A DNA stretch of 64,000 nt from PGYR01 sp046290495 (GCA_046290495.1 JBKAGT010000005.1:124001-188000), one strand, 5' to 3'; shown: positions 1-10,006, counted from the stretch's first letter. Program-made: numbers and translations. Notes: generated by a model not told the origin, from the sequence alone.

Positions 1-3000
1 CAGATTCTCTTTACATATTGACCAAACTCGATAAATGGGCTAATTATACTATATACACTATTATAGATGATGTTTTTAATTATTCATATCAGTTTGTCGA
101 ATGGAGTCATGATGAGAATTACATAATATCAACTTCTAGAATAGGAGATGAGAAATGGCTAGAAATTTGGGATGTTTCAACAGGAATCAAGATTGATAAA
201 TTATTTGCACCAACTTTTTCTGAAATTCGAGATTTATCTACATCATATTATGACAATTATGTTGTAATGGTTGATAGGTCACTTAATGTTATTGTTTGGG
301 AGTGGGATCTAAATGATGATAATATTTTTAGTAAAAAATATGACCTTAAATCAGAAACATCCGTGAATAACGATATAGAGTGGAGTAAGGATGGGACCAG
401 ATTTGCAGTAGGCCAAAAAGGATTGAAAAACGATAGTCTATTAACTGTCTATTCTGTTAAATCATATCCTGAAGTACTTGATATTTCTGACTCTACTTTC
501 ACATTAGTAAGAAACCCGATATTAGTTAATGATATCAACATGGGTAATGTATTTGTCAATAGTACTAAAGATTCAACAATTAGCTCATTGATAACCTACT
601 CTTATCCCTTTGAATTAGAAATGGATTCTATTTCTATTAGTGGACTAGATGCATTTAATTTTGATATATCAAATAGTCCTAATTTGCCTGCAATATTATC
701 AAATATAAGTCAACCTGATTTTCAATTTGAGTTTAAACCAACAAGACAAGGACTTCATACAGCTAAAGCAACATTACACACTAAATACGGGAGTAGTGAA
801 TTTGAACTTGCGGGCAATGGTGTAAAGCCACTTTTAGGCAAAACTGATCTTTCATTTGGTGAAGTAAATGTAGATGATGAAAAAATTATGACTCAAAAGG
901 TCTTAATTAATAATGGAACTAGTGACTTGAAAATAAAATCTATTGAACTAATTAACCCTTCAAAAGAACAATTCAAACTATATGACAATACAGTTGAAGT
1001 TTTAGAAATTAGTGATATTCTATTGAGTCCAAATGAAGAGTACGAACTGCAAACATCATTCTTACCTAATGATGATTTAATATTTAATTCAAGAATTGAG
1101 GTTGAATATTTTAATGACATAAATGTGCTAGATACAGTATATATTAAATTAGATGGTAGGGGAATAAAACCTCAATTAGTTTACTATGAATATAACTTTG
1201 GTATTGTTCAATGTGATGAATTTATTGAAGATTCAATTACTATATATAATAATGGGTCTGGGGAATTAATTATAAGAGAAATTGATTTGAATAAAATTAA
1301 TTTCGAATTTTTAGATAATACACTAAACTCACTTTCAATTTTAGAGAATGATTCTGCTAAAATTGGAATAAGATTTAGACCAATTGACTTTGGTATTATT
1401 AAGGACTCTATAATTTTTATTAGTAATTCTCATAAAGACTCAGTAAAAGTAATGTATTTGAACGGAAGACGACTTAATACATCATTCCAAATAATTGGTG
1501 ATACTGATTTCATAGGAATAGATGAAAATTCAGTTGTCAATGAGGATTTTGAAATATTAAATGATGGTAAGACTAATCTAGTATGGAATACACCTATAGT
1601 CTCTGGCGATGGTAGTATCGTTATTAATTCTGTCAATCCTAACCCAACCCTACCTGGTGATGTATCTAAGGTATCCATTACAATTAATAGTGGTGATAAA
1701 GGAGAAGTATATAAATACAAGTTCTCACCAGAACCACTTTGCGCTGATAGTATAGAAGTGAATGCAGAAGTTAAAAGTACTTCTCCTACTTTATATTTTG
1801 ACGTGGAAGATAGTTATAGAATAGTTTGTGAAGATGAGTTTAATGTAAAAATACCTATTAATAATATAGGAGAAGCAAATTTAGTAATTGACTCTCTAAA
1901 GTTATCTAGTGATAATAGTTCATTTGAAATTAACAGTAATTCGTTTACCATTATGCCAAACCAAAGCGATACAATTGATATTTCTTTCAGAAACGGAGTT
2001 CCTAATGAATATAAAATTATATTATTGGTTTATTCTAATGATTCTAAATCAGAGAGTGGAGTTACATCCATACCAATTACAATCATTAAGGAAACACTTG
2101 ATTATGAAATTGTAGAGAGTGTCGTTACATTTGACTATTTAAATAACAATGTACCTGGTACAAAAAGTGTTAGACTTGTTAACAAAGGTACGATTCCAAT
2201 AAGATGGGATTTGAATTTGAGTCCTGACTATAAAGTATTATCTATATCTCCTCCTATTGCCGATTCTGGTGATACTTCAATTGTAAGATTTATATATATA
2301 GGAAATAAAGAAATCTTTGCGACTGATGAATTTGTTGTAATTGATTCTTGTGGAAATGAAAAGAAAATTGACATCAATATATTGGGCAAAGGAACTGAAA
2401 CTATTAATATAAGTGTTGGCGATGAGTTTCGAAATATTGGTGAAAGATTTAAGCTTAAGCTTCAATTTGAAAGTTCGAAAAATTTTGTTAACAATGAAGT
2501 TTTGAGAGGTAATATTAAGTTTAACAGAACATTAATGGGAACATATAATTCTAACAGCAATACTAATTCTGGAAATAGGATTGTGCCATTTGAAATAGAA
2601 AATTTAAGTGAAGACTTTGAAATAGAATTTGACATGATAGCTTTATGGGGAAATGATTCTTGTACTTCAATAACTGTAAATAACTTAGAAATGGAAAATT
2701 CTAATGTTAATATAAGTTATACAGTAGATCAAGGAGAATTGTGTATCATCGATTTGTGTTATGCAGATGGTGCTAGATTGCTAAAGAGTAATATGCAAGA
2801 TGAAAATAACATTGAAATTACAAGTAATAATAATCAAATAAAATTAAAAGTGAAGTCAATTGAGCAGAGTGATTTAGAAGTTTCATTGTATGATTTCTAT
2901 GGTAGAGAAATGAAAAAAGAAATTTTCTCTTATTCAAAGGACAATAATTACTTAATGAATATAGGAAGTCTAAATTCAGGTAGTTACTTCGTAAAGGTCA

Positions 3001-3047
3001 AGACGTATAGTCAAATATTTAATGAGAAAATACTAATTATTAAGTAA
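1..3047 (+). CDS. T9SS cargo protein with choice-of-anchor D repeats, 5' end outside window
   Basis: The reading frame is open to the left edge (codons for D-S-L-Y-I precede the TTG at 18), so the true start and signal peptide lie upstream. The first 160 or so visible residues look like WD40-type propeller blades (WSHDENYI, WEIWDV-like strings, IEWSKDGTRFAVG). The next 650 or so hold repeated immunoglobulin-like modules of the choice-of-anchor D/ASPM type, with recurring FGxV, NNG and GNGVKP/GRGIKP strings. The last 75 residues look like a T9SS sorting domain, with a SLYDFYGREM strand and a LNSGSYFVKVKT strand. I infer an exported, surface-attached or released protein; its ligand cannot be guessed. 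It converges with the channel gene across a 6-base gap with no terminator seen. Confidence 0.8.
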   Translation, partial: DSLYILTKLDKWANYTIYTIIDDVFNYSYQFVEWSHDENYIISTSRIGDEKWLEIWDVSTGIKIDKLFAPTFSEIRDLSTSYYDNYVVMVDRSLNVIVWEWDLNDDNIFSKKYDLKSETSVNNDIEWSKDGTRFAVGQKGLKNDSLLTVYSVKSYPEVLDISDSTFTLVRNPILVNDINMGNVFVNSTKDSTISSLITYSYPFELEMDSISISGLDAFNFDISNSPNLPAILSNISQPDFQFEFKPTRQGLHTAKATLHTKYGSSEFELAGNGVKPLLGKTDLSFGEVNVDDEKIMTQKVLINNGTSDLKIKSIELINPSKEQFKLYDNTVEVLEISDILLSPNEEYELQTSFLPNDDLIFNSRIEVEYFNDINVLDTVYIKLDGRGIKPQLVYYEYNFGIVQCDEFIEDSITIYNNGSGELIIREIDLNKINFEFLDNTLNSLSILENDSAKIGIRFRPIDFGIIKDSIIFISNSHKDSVKVMYLNGRRLNTSFQIIGDTDFIGIDENSVVNEDFEILNDGKTNLVWNTPIVSGDGSIVINSVNPNPTLPGDVSKVSITINSGDKGEVYKYKFSPEPLCADSIEVNAEVKSTSPTLYFDVEDSYRIVCEDEFNVKIPINNIGEANLVIDSLKLSSDNSSFEINSNSFTIMPNQSDTIDISFRNGVPNEYKIILLVYSNDSKSESGVTSIPITIIKETLDYEIVESVVTFDYLNNNVPGTKSVRLVNKGTIPIRWDLNLSPDYKVLSISPPIADSGDTSIVRFIYIGNKEIFATDEFVVIDSCGNEKKIDINILGKGTETINISVGDEFRNIGERFKLKLQFESSKNFVNNEVLRGNIKFNRTLMGTYNSNSNTNSGNRIVPFEIENLSEDFEIEFDMIALWGNDSCTSITVNNLEMENSNVNISYTVDQGELCIIDLCYADGARLLKSNMQDENNIEITSNNNQIKLKVKSIEQSDLEVSLYDFYGREMKKEIFSYSKDNNYLMNIGSLNSGSYFVKVKTYSQIFNEKILIIK

Positions 3048-3053
3048 TATGTA

Positions 3054-3866
3054 TTATCTTTTAATATTTATATCACTCTTAGGGTATGGTATATCTATAC
3101 CATTTTTATTAAAAGTTTGTACTATTTGATGTCTTAATTCAGATTGCACACCAAATCCTTCCCAAGGGTCTTTAACATAAAAACATAGCCTATATTTATA
3201 AGAACTATCCGCAATCTCATCAAACATAACAAATGGTTCAGGTTTTTTCAGTATTAAACTATGATTATCAGCTATATTTAAAAGTACTTTTTTAACTAAT
3301 TCTAAATCAGAATTAAATGCTATATTGAATACAACTTGAAAACGTACGGGATGGTTAATACCATCATGATAATTTATTACACGCTCAGTTACAATCTTGG
3401 AGTTGGGTACAATTATGTGAGAATTATCAAAACTAATTGCTTTAGAAGTCCTCAAGCCAATTTTAACTATTCTTTTGTAATCATTTTCAAGTATTACTAT
3501 ATCTCCTACTTTGATTGATCCTTCAAATAACAAAATAATTCCAGATATAAAATCATTAAAAGTTTGCTGTAAGCCAATACCAATCCCAACCAATAGAGCT
3601 GCACTACCTGCTAATAACAAAGTAACATCAAAACCGATGAAATCTAGATAAATTGAGAATCCTACTACCCATAATAAATACTTGAATAAATTATACACAG
3701 CAAAAGAACTACCTTTATCTCTTTTCGAATATTTAAAGATTAAAGTCTTAAATATTTTTGAAATGATTTTGAGACAAGCGATAAATATTATAAGTGCAAT
3801 AATATCACTTATTTGTATAGATACTTTAGAAATTGTAAATAGACTTATATCCAAAAAATCATTCAT
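3054..3866 (-). CDS. Small-conductance mechanosensitive channel, MscS family
   Basis: A 270-residue inner-membrane channel that opens under membrane tension and releases solutes on osmotic downshock. Three hydrophobic segments lie at about residues 18-40, 58-80 and 82-118. The third is the glycine/alanine-rich pore helix followed by the family signature NDFISGIILLFEG and then KVGDIV, the start of the soluble beta domain. The strings TSKAISFDNSHIIVPNS and GINHPVRFQV match the MscS middle and C-terminal domains. Length is close to E. coli MscS (286). It is a single minus-strand gene, divergent from the DUF4412-like gene, with about 70 A/T-rich bases between them in which I could not find a convincing promoter. 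Confidence 0.88.
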   Translation of the reverse strand: MNDFLDISLFTISKVSIQISDIIALIIFIACLKIISKIFKTLIFKYSKRDKGSSFAVYNLFKYLLWVVGFSIYLDFIGFDVTLLLAGSAALLVGIGIGLQQTFNDFISGIILLFEGSIKVGDIVILENDYKRIVKIGLRTSKAISFDNSHIIVPNSKIVTERVINYHDGINHPVRFQVVFNIAFNSDLELVKKVLLNIADNHSLILKKPEPFVMFDEIADSSYKYRLCFYVKDPWEGFGVQSELRHQIVQTFNKNGIDIPYPKSDINIKR

Positions 3867-3936
3867 TTTTGTATTGTTCTGTTTGTTTTTATAATTTAAT
3901 GTAAATAATAATTCAATTTAATAAATTATAGGCACC

Positions 3937-4716
3937 ATGATGTTTAAACTATTAACGATTTTTGTATTAACTATTGCAATAAATTTTACATCTTTTGCTG
4001 GAGTAAAATTAGAGTATATCAATTATGAAGGAAATGATAAATCAAATGCAACCACAAATGTTGTAATATTAACAGATACCGAAATGCTTATAGAAAATAA
4101 CTCATCTGAAGGAAATGTGACTATGGTCTATAATTCCGAATTAGATAATATTACTATTGTAAACCATACAAATAAACAGTATATGAAATTTAGTAAGGAA
4201 AAATTAGAAAGCATGAAGAAGCAAATAAGTGGCTATATGGATCAGATAAAACAGCAACTTGCTAACTTACCAGATGCTCAGAGAAAGCAAATGGAGAAAA
4301 TGATGGAACAGCAAATGGGAGGTCCTTTATCTACGGAATATTCTATTTCTAATACTGGAAATTCGAAAAATATAAATGGTTGGAATACAACAAAATATGA
4401 ACTAAAAACTGATGGTTCGACTACCTCAGAAATCTGGGCAATAAGCTTTAGTGAGTTGGATGTCAATAGTAATGACTTGAAAATAATGAAAGATTTTACA
4501 CAGTTTAGTGCTACTATGTTAGATGCGATTCCAAATGCCAAAAAAGATCCCTTTTCTGCAATATACGATGAGTTTGAAGGCTTACCTGTAATGACTAAGA
4601 ATATCAAAACTAACTCAGTTTCTGAATTAACTTCTGTTGAAAATTATAGTAATGATATCGAATTTGAAATCCCAAATGATTACACAGAACAGTCATTAAA
4701 TCTTCCTAACAGGTAG
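3937..4716 (+). CDS. Exported DUF4412-like protein
   Basis: This 259-residue protein begins with a clear signal peptide (hydrophobic residues 3-17, cleavage likely after SFA near residue 21). The rest is a beta-rich domain: strands on either side of a charged helix rich in Met, Gln and Lys (about residues 85-125, with KQMEKMMEQQMGG). The order fits DUF4412-type periplasmic proteins, in which a phrase like KQYMKFSKEKL precedes a Met-rich helix. No catalytic residues are recognisable. It lies 4 bases upstream of the alkaline phosphatase gene, so the two are probably co-transcribed and act in the same compartment. The DUF assignment is from memory of the family pattern; the function is unknown. 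Confidence 0.65.
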   Translation: MMFKLLTIFVLTIAINFTSFAGVKLEYINYEGNDKSNATTNVVILTDTEMLIENNSSEGNVTMVYNSELDNITIVNHTNKQYMKFSKEKLESMKKQISGYMDQIKQQLANLPDAQRKQMEKMMEQQMGGPLSTEYSISNTGNSKNINGWNTTKYELKTDGSTTSEIWAISFSELDVNSNDLKIMKDFTQFSATMLDAIPNAKKDPFSAIYDEFEGLPVMTKNIKTNSVSELTSVENYSNDIEFEIPNDYTEQSLNLPNR

Positions 4717-4720
4717 TTAA

Positions 4721-6076
4721 ATGAGAATACAGAAGGTCTGCTTATTGCTTTTGTTTATTTTTCTATATTCGTGCGATATAGAAAAACCTAAATATACTTT
4801 AAATGTAGAAAATCAGAGTAAGCAAAAAACTTCTAAAGCAAAGAATATAATAATTATGATAGCAGATGGTTGCGGCTTCAATCACATAGAGGCCGCAAAT
4901 TACTATCAAAATGGGAAGTTAAATTCTCAATCATATGAAAACTTCCCAGTATACTTTCCTGTCTCGACTTCTCCTGCTCTCTCAGGTAAGTTCAAATCAA
5001 AAAGTGGTCTTTCTTGGGAAAATGGTTATAACTCTGGAAAAACCTATAGCGACGAAGAGTTCAGAATGAGTGGTTACACTGGTTCAGGTGCAGCTGCAAC
5101 AGCAATTGCAACAGGAAGAAAGACATACAATTCTTCAATAGGGATGGATGTTAATTTCAGACCATTAAAATCAATATTAAATAGGGCAAAAGATTTAGGT
5201 AAATCTACTGCGGTAGTTACATCAGTTCAATTTTCTCATGCTACTCCAGCTTCATTTGTAACGAATAACGTAAATAGAAATAATTACGAAGAAATTTCTA
5301 AAACAATGATAAACAGTGATGTAGATATTATTTTTGGTTGTGGAAATCCAGAGTTTAACTCTGATGGAAAAAAAATAAATCCTACTGAATATAAATATGT
5401 TGGTGGAAAGAATCTTTGGAGTAAATTAAAAAACAACACACAAAACAGGAGATTAATAACTTCAAAAAAAGATTTTTTAAATTTAATTAAAGAACCCTCA
5501 AATATGAAGCTACTTGGAGTACCTGAAGTAGCATATACATTACAAGATGATAGGGGAGGTGACAAACAAGCAGATGCTTTCTTTGTACCAAATTTAAAAA
5601 ATATCCCAAATCTATCTGAATTGTCATTAGCAGCATTACAATGTTTAAACGAGAATGAAAAAGGATTTTTCATTATGATTGAAGGAGGAGCTGTCGACTG
5701 GGCATCACATTCTAACTATTCAGGAAGGATGATTGAGGAACTAATTGATTTTAATATAGCTGTTGATTCAGTTATTAATTGGATAGAAAGTAATTCAAGT
5801 TGGGAAGAAACACTCCTTATTATAACAGCTGATCATGAAACTGGGTATTTGACTGGTAATAGTGGTTTTAATAGTAAAGTATCATCAAATGGTAAAAAAA
5901 TAATGCCAGACATGAAATGGAATAGCACAAGTCACACTAATGTATTAATTCCATTGTTTGCTAAAGGAAAAGGTTCCGAACTATTCGATGATTATGCTGA
6001 TGAAGTGGATTCGCTAAGAGGGTATTTCATCCAAAACACTGAGATTGGACAAGTAATGTTTAGAGTATTTAATTAG
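4721..6076 (+). CDS. phoA: Alkaline phosphatase lipoprotein (PhoA family)
   Basis: A phosphomonoesterase that releases inorganic phosphate outside the cytoplasm. The 451-residue protein has a lipoprotein signal (LFIFLYSC, Cys18). Metal ligands line up with E. coli PhoA: Asp49 in MIADG, Thr in SHATPA, Glu321/Asp326/His330 in IEGGAVDWASH, Asp371-His372 in ADHETG, and His405 in SHTN. The nucleophile is Ser122 in TGSGAAATAIATG. The residue before it is Gly, where E. coli has Asp101, and the residue after it is Gly instead of Ala. It follows the DUF4412-like gene by 4 bases. Phosphate control is plausible but I found no operator I would defend. Its end overlaps the convergent hypothetical gene by 8 bases. 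Confidence 0.9.
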   Translation: MRIQKVCLLLLFIFLYSCDIEKPKYTLNVENQSKQKTSKAKNIIIMIADGCGFNHIEAANYYQNGKLNSQSYENFPVYFPVSTSPALSGKFKSKSGLSWENGYNSGKTYSDEEFRMSGYTGSGAAATAIATGRKTYNSSIGMDVNFRPLKSILNRAKDLGKSTAVVTSVQFSHATPASFVTNNVNRNNYEEISKTMINSDVDIIFGCGNPEFNSDGKKINPTEYKYVGGKNLWSKLKNNTQNRRLITSKKDFLNLIKEPSNMKLLGVPEVAYTLQDDRGGDKQADAFFVPNLKNIPNLSELSLAALQCLNENEKGFFIMIEGGAVDWASHSNYSGRMIEELIDFNIAVDSVINWIESNSSWEETLLIITADHETGYLTGNSGFNSKVSSNGKKIMPDMKWNSTSHTNVLIPLFAKGKGSELFDDYADEVDSLRGYFIQNTEIGQVMFRVFN

Positions 6077-6749
6077 TATAATTATATTCGAATTTATACT
6101 CTATTTCTCTTTCTAACGAACTACCCATTGTTTCAATCAAATTACCCAAATTATCCTGTACTTCGATGATTTTATCTATACGATTCGTACTTTCATCATA
6201 ATAAATTGTGAGTTTAGCTTTAGTTGCATCCACCTTGTATAATCTTCCCTTATCATCATACTCATAAGATTCAGTACTTTTGGTACCTTGATTTATAAAA
6301 GAATATTCTAACAACCTTTGTTGTTCATCTAATTTAACAATGTCAACAAGTCTGCAATTGTCATACTCTATTTCATAAATCAAATTACCACTATCATCAG
6401 TTTCCCAATCTACAGTGTCTTTACTACACCAACTTTGAAACTCATAAGTCATAACCCCGTCATCTTCAGTAGAATCAATAACTTCATATTTAGAACTCTT
6501 TAAATAATTATATATCATTAGTGAAGGGTAGGCTACTTCAAATAGCTCTTCTAACATTATAGAGTCAGAATACTTGTAATTATCAGTATATTTTCTCTGG
6601 TAAACTATACTTGTATCTGATAAACTCAATTTGTTGTCTTTATCAATTTCTAAAATTGTTAAATTATCAATTGAATTATTATTTATCGCACCTTGCGAAA
6701 GAAGTGACAAAGGTATTAAAATTAAAATTATTATTCTTATTCTTATCAT
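6069..6749 (-). CDS. Exported protein of unknown function with YD-like motifs
   Basis: A 226-residue protein with an N-terminal hydrophobic signal sequence (residues 4-18, likely cleaved before GAINNN). The C-terminal half contains strand-turn strings such as YEYDDKGRLYKV and YYDESTNRIDKI that resemble RHS/YD-type or antitoxin-like beta repeats found in many Bacteroidota exported proteins. I do not recognise a named family. It converges with the alkaline phosphatase gene (8-base overlap of the 3' ends) and lies 51 bases downstream of the acyl-CoA dehydrogenase gene on the same strand, so it may be read from that promoter. Confidence 0.6.
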   Translation of the reverse strand: MIRIRIIILILIPLSLLSQGAINNNSIDNLTILEIDKDNKLSLSDTSIVYQRKYTDNYKYSDSIMLEELFEVAYPSLMIYNYLKSSKYEVIDSTEDDGVMTYEFQSWCSKDTVDWETDDSGNLIYEIEYDNCRLVDIVKLDEQQRLLEYSFINQGTKSTESYEYDDKGRLYKVDATKAKLTIYYDESTNRIDKIIEVQDNLGNLIETMGSSLEREIEYKFEYNYTN

Positions 6750-6800
6750 TATTACTGTTTTTATTTTCTAGTACACACTAAACGAATTAAAGTTACAAGT

Positions 6801-7961
6801 TTATGAATCAAAGCAGCCAATAGAACGAGCTATTACTAATCTCTGTATTTCACTAGTACCCTCACCAATCTCTAATAGTTTCTGATCTCTATAATATTTC
6901 TCAGCGTCGTATTCTTTCATAAGACCGTATCCACCTAAAATCTGTACACAATGATTAGCAGATTCGTGAGCCAATTCAGAACAGTATAATTTAGAAATGG
7001 CACCTTCTTTAGTAATGCTTTTACCTTCTTCTAACATTCTACATACATCATATAAATAACCACGAGCCATTTCCAACTTCATCTCAATATCAGCAAGTTT
7101 AAATGCGTTTGCTTGGTAATGAGATATTGGTTTTCCAAACGTCTTTCTTTCCTTAGCATACTTCAGGGCATATTCATAAGCTCCTTGAGCTAAGCCTAAT
7201 CCCATAGCAGCTATTGATAATCTACCTCTGTCTAATGTAGAGAGCATTTGTTTAAATCCTTCACCTTGTTTACCTAACATAGCAGAGTGATGAACTTTCA
7301 CATTTTCTAAAACTAATTCGCCAGTATTAGAGCCGCGCCACATCATTTTATCCTTCATAATATTTTGAGTGAATCCATCAGCATCATTTTCAACAATAAA
7401 ACAGCTTAACTCTTTTCTACCATTATCTCGCTCACCAGTTACAGCCAGTATAGTAGAGCCTAATGTGATATCTGTAGCAGAGTTTGTTATGAAGATTTTT
7501 GTCCCATTTAGTATCCAATGATCACCATCACGTACAGCGGTTGTTTGTGTATTTCCTGCATCAGAACCAGCTTCTGGTTCAGTTAAACCAAAACCCCATA
7601 ATTTTCCTCCCGCAAGCTCAGGTAAATACTTCTTTTTTTGTTCATCATTACCAAAATAGTACAATGGACCAGTTCCAAGCGAGTTGTGAGCCGCTATAGT
7701 AGCAGCTTGTGAGCCATCTACACGAGCTAATTCTTCTACTGCAATAATGTAAGAAACATAATCTAATTCTGCACCACCATATTCATTAGGTAAAAATGCA
7801 CCTAAGAGTCCAAGATCAGACATTTGTTCAGTAATTTCATAAGAGAATCTCTCTTCTTCATCTAATATTTTAGATTGTTTCCTGATATTTTCTTCAGCAA
7901 AATTTCTTATTGTGTCTCTTATTAAAATCTGGTCTTCATTTAAATTTCTATTGTTTGGCAT
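6801..7961 (-). CDS. Acyl-CoA dehydrogenase
   Basis: An FAD-dependent flavoenzyme that makes trans-2-enoyl-CoA from acyl-CoA and passes electrons to electron-transfer flavoprotein; cytoplasmic, fatty-acid or amino-acid breakdown. The 386-residue length is normal. Visible marks are the FAD/substrate strand GFGLTEPEAGSDAGNTQT, the W-I-L-N-G-T-K-I-F-I-T-N block, the helix-rich C-terminal domain with QILGGYGLMKEYDAEKYYRD, and the catalytic base Glu367 in GEGTSEIQR, the position used in short-chain enzymes. Substrate length cannot be read safely; residues around the N-terminus are somewhat closer to isovaleryl/butyryl types. A second paralogue begins 890 bases away on the other strand. Confidence 0.92.
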   Translation of the reverse strand: MPNNRNLNEDQILIRDTIRNFAEENIRKQSKILDEEERFSYEITEQMSDLGLLGAFLPNEYGGAELDYVSYIIAVEELARVDGSQAATIAAHNSLGTGPLYYFGNDEQKKKYLPELAGGKLWGFGLTEPEAGSDAGNTQTTAVRDGDHWILNGTKIFITNSATDITLGSTILAVTGERDNGRKELSCFIVENDADGFTQNIMKDKMMWRGSNTGELVLENVKVHHSAMLGKQGEGFKQMLSTLDRGRLSIAAMGLGLAQGAYEYALKYAKERKTFGKPISHYQANAFKLADIEMKLEMARGYLYDVCRMLEEGKSITKEGAISKLYCSELAHESANHCVQILGGYGLMKEYDAEKYYRDQKLLEIGEGTSEIQRLVIARSIGCFDS

Positions 7962-8044
7962 ATTATTTACAATTTATTTTTTTACTGTTAAACATTACGT
8001 AATTTTACAATATAACATTTTTAACTACGATTAAAACTGATTTT

Positions 8045-8842
8045 ATGATAAAAACAATGCAGATTTTTTGTTTATTTTTTTGTGTAATACTAATATCATG
8101 CTCATCAAATAAGAAATCTACTAATGACGATTCTACTACTTTTACATCAATCTCCATTCAAGATAGTTTGAATATTAAAAACGATTTTTATTTTACTTTT
8201 GATATTAATACTATAAGATATGAAACTAGTGAAAGTGAATTTATAAATGAAGATATTTCAGATTACATTTGCTTAGTTTTTAATGAAAAATGTCCCAAAC
8301 GTAATGTAAAACTAACTAAAGACAATATTGAAAAATTATTAAAACAACATCAAGAATTCCTTCAGAAAGATTATAAAAATAGTAATGATGATTTTATGCC
8401 GATTGAAATTCAATATACCATCAACATTGAAGAAAAGTATTCCAAAAATAATATAAAAATAATAGAAAAAAACCAATACAGTTACACTGGCGGTGCTCAT
8501 GGCAATTATTACACTCAATATTCGTGTTATGACGTCAAAGAAAGAGAGCTTTTAGTTATAAAAGATATTTTTGATGTAGTTGAATTAAACAAATTGGGTC
8601 AAGAATATTTCTTGATGCAGAGAGGACTTCAGAAAAATGTGAATTTAGAAGATAGCGGTTATTGGTTCGATGGTAATAGTTTTTACTTGCCAAATAATTT
8701 CACGATTGAAAATAATAGTTTTGTTTTTGTTTTTAATCCTTACGAAATAGCATCTTATGCAGAAGGTATAATAGAAATCAGAATACCTTTTAATAGAATA
8801 AGAAATACAATAAAAGAAGAATATAAATTTATAATTAATTAG
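8045..8842 (+). CDS. Lipoprotein with DUF3298/DUF4163 (RsiV-like) domain
   Basis: A 265-residue protein with lipobox ILISC at about residues 15-19. The phrase YTGGAHGNYYTQYSCYD followed by a self-contained IKDIFD segment is the DUF4163 part. The final third, with NNFTIENNSFVFVFNPYEIASYAEG and IEIRIPF, is the DUF3298 part. This pair occurs in extracellular regions such as Bacillus RsiV, which binds lysozyme, and in many free lipoproteins. No membrane anti-sigma segment is present here, so I would not predict an anti-sigma role. It starts a plus-strand run: the acyl-CoA dehydrogenase follows 10 bases later. Confidence 0.75.
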   Translation: MIKTMQIFCLFFCVILISCSSNKKSTNDDSTTFTSISIQDSLNIKNDFYFTFDINTIRYETSESEFINEDISDYICLVFNEKCPKRNVKLTKDNIEKLLKQHQEFLQKDYKNSNDDFMPIEIQYTINIEEKYSKNNIKIIEKNQYSYTGGAHGNYYTQYSCYDVKERELLVIKDIFDVVELNKLGQEYFLMQRGLQKNVNLEDSGYWFDGNSFYLPNNFTIENNSFVFVFNPYEIASYAEGIIEIRIPFNRIRNTIKEEYKFIIN

Positions 8843-8852
8843 AGATATTAGA

Positions 8853-10001
8853 ATGTTTGATTTATTACTAACAGATGAACAAAAAATGTTACAACAAATG
8901 GTTCATGATTTCGCAGTCAATGAGATTGAACCAGTTGCTTCCGAAAACGAAAGAAACCATAGATACCCAGCTGATATAATTAAAAAAGCAGGAGAATTGG
9001 GCTTAATGGGTATCGCATACCCAGAAGAGTATGGTGGATCTGGAATGGATTATACATCCTACATGTTAGCTATCGAAGAAATATCAAGATACTGTGCGTC
9101 TACGGGGGTTATTATATCTGCTCATTCATCTTTAGCATGTGACCCAATATTCAGATTTGGTACAGAAGAACAGAAACAAAAATATTTACCAGATATGTTA
9201 TCAGGTAATAAGATAGGAGCATTTTCTTTAACTGAATCTGGAGCTGGATCCGATGCAGGTGCAACTAAAACTACTGCTAAATTAGTTGGAGATAAATGGA
9301 TTTTAAATGGTTCAAAAATATTTGCTACAAATGGTGCTGAAGCTGATGTCTTTGTTTTACTTGCTAGTACGGAACCAGATAAGAAAACAAGAGGAGTGAC
9401 AGGTTTTATAGTAGATGCTGATACACCTGGCTACAGTATTGGTAAAGTAGAAAAGAAATTAGGAATACGCTCATCTTCAACAACTGAAATAATATTAGAT
9501 AATGTTGAGTTACCTAAAAGTGCAATGCTAGGAAATTTAAATGAAGGATTTAAAATGGCAATGATAACACTTGATGGTGGAAGACTTGGTATAGCATCAC
9601 AAGCATTAGGTATTGCAAGGGCAGCATTCGAAGATGCATTAAAATATTCGAAAGAAAGAGAACAATTCGGAAAGCCGATAAATAGCTTCCAAGCTATTCA
9701 ATGGATGTTGGCTGATATGAGAGTAAAGTATGAGGCATCATGGTTGCTTACTTGGAGAGCTAGTAAGATGAAAGATGCAGGTGAAAATTACTCACGCTTT
9801 GCCGCTATGGCGAAATTAGATGCTTCAGAAACTGCAATGTTCTGTGCTAATAAAGGCCTTCAAATACATGGTGGTTATGGTTATACTGAAGACTTTAATG
9901 CAGAAAGATATTATAGAGATGCTAAAATATGTGAATTGTATGAAGGTACTAGTGAAATACAGAGACTAGTAATTGCCAGAGATCTTATTGTTAATTATTA
10001 A
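8853..10001 (+). CDS. Acyl-CoA dehydrogenase, butyryl/short-chain type
   Basis: A 382-residue FAD enzyme of the same family as the minus-strand paralogue. It carries GAFSLTESGAGSDAGATKTTA, the short-chain type flavin-binding strand, GDKWILNGSKIFATNG, KYSKEREQFGKPI, IHGGYGYTEDFNAERYYRDAK and catalytic Glu364 in YEGTSEIQR. These features, together with the start LTDEQKMLQQMV, are closest to butyryl-CoA dehydrogenases (Bcd). It probably works in beta-oxidation with an electron-transfer flavoprotein encoded elsewhere; no etfAB or crotonase lies next to it. The rhodanese gene follows after 5 bases, so transcription is probably shared with sulfur-relay genes. Confidence 0.92.
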   Translation: MFDLLLTDEQKMLQQMVHDFAVNEIEPVASENERNHRYPADIIKKAGELGLMGIAYPEEYGGSGMDYTSYMLAIEEISRYCASTGVIISAHSSLACDPIFRFGTEEQKQKYLPDMLSGNKIGAFSLTESGAGSDAGATKTTAKLVGDKWILNGSKIFATNGAEADVFVLLASTEPDKKTRGVTGFIVDADTPGYSIGKVEKKLGIRSSSTTEIILDNVELPKSAMLGNLNEGFKMAMITLDGGRLGIASQALGIARAAFEDALKYSKEREQFGKPINSFQAIQWMLADMRVKYEASWLLTWRASKMKDAGENYSRFAAMAKLDASETAMFCANKGLQIHGGYGYTEDFNAERYYRDAKICELYEGTSEIQRLVIARDLIVNY

Positions 10002-10006
10002 ATATT

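Noticed and set aside
18..20. TTG at 18 as the start of the first gene
   Set aside because: The frame is open upstream to the window edge and there is no signal peptide after the TTG, although the C-terminus is a T9SS type; the gene begins outside the window.
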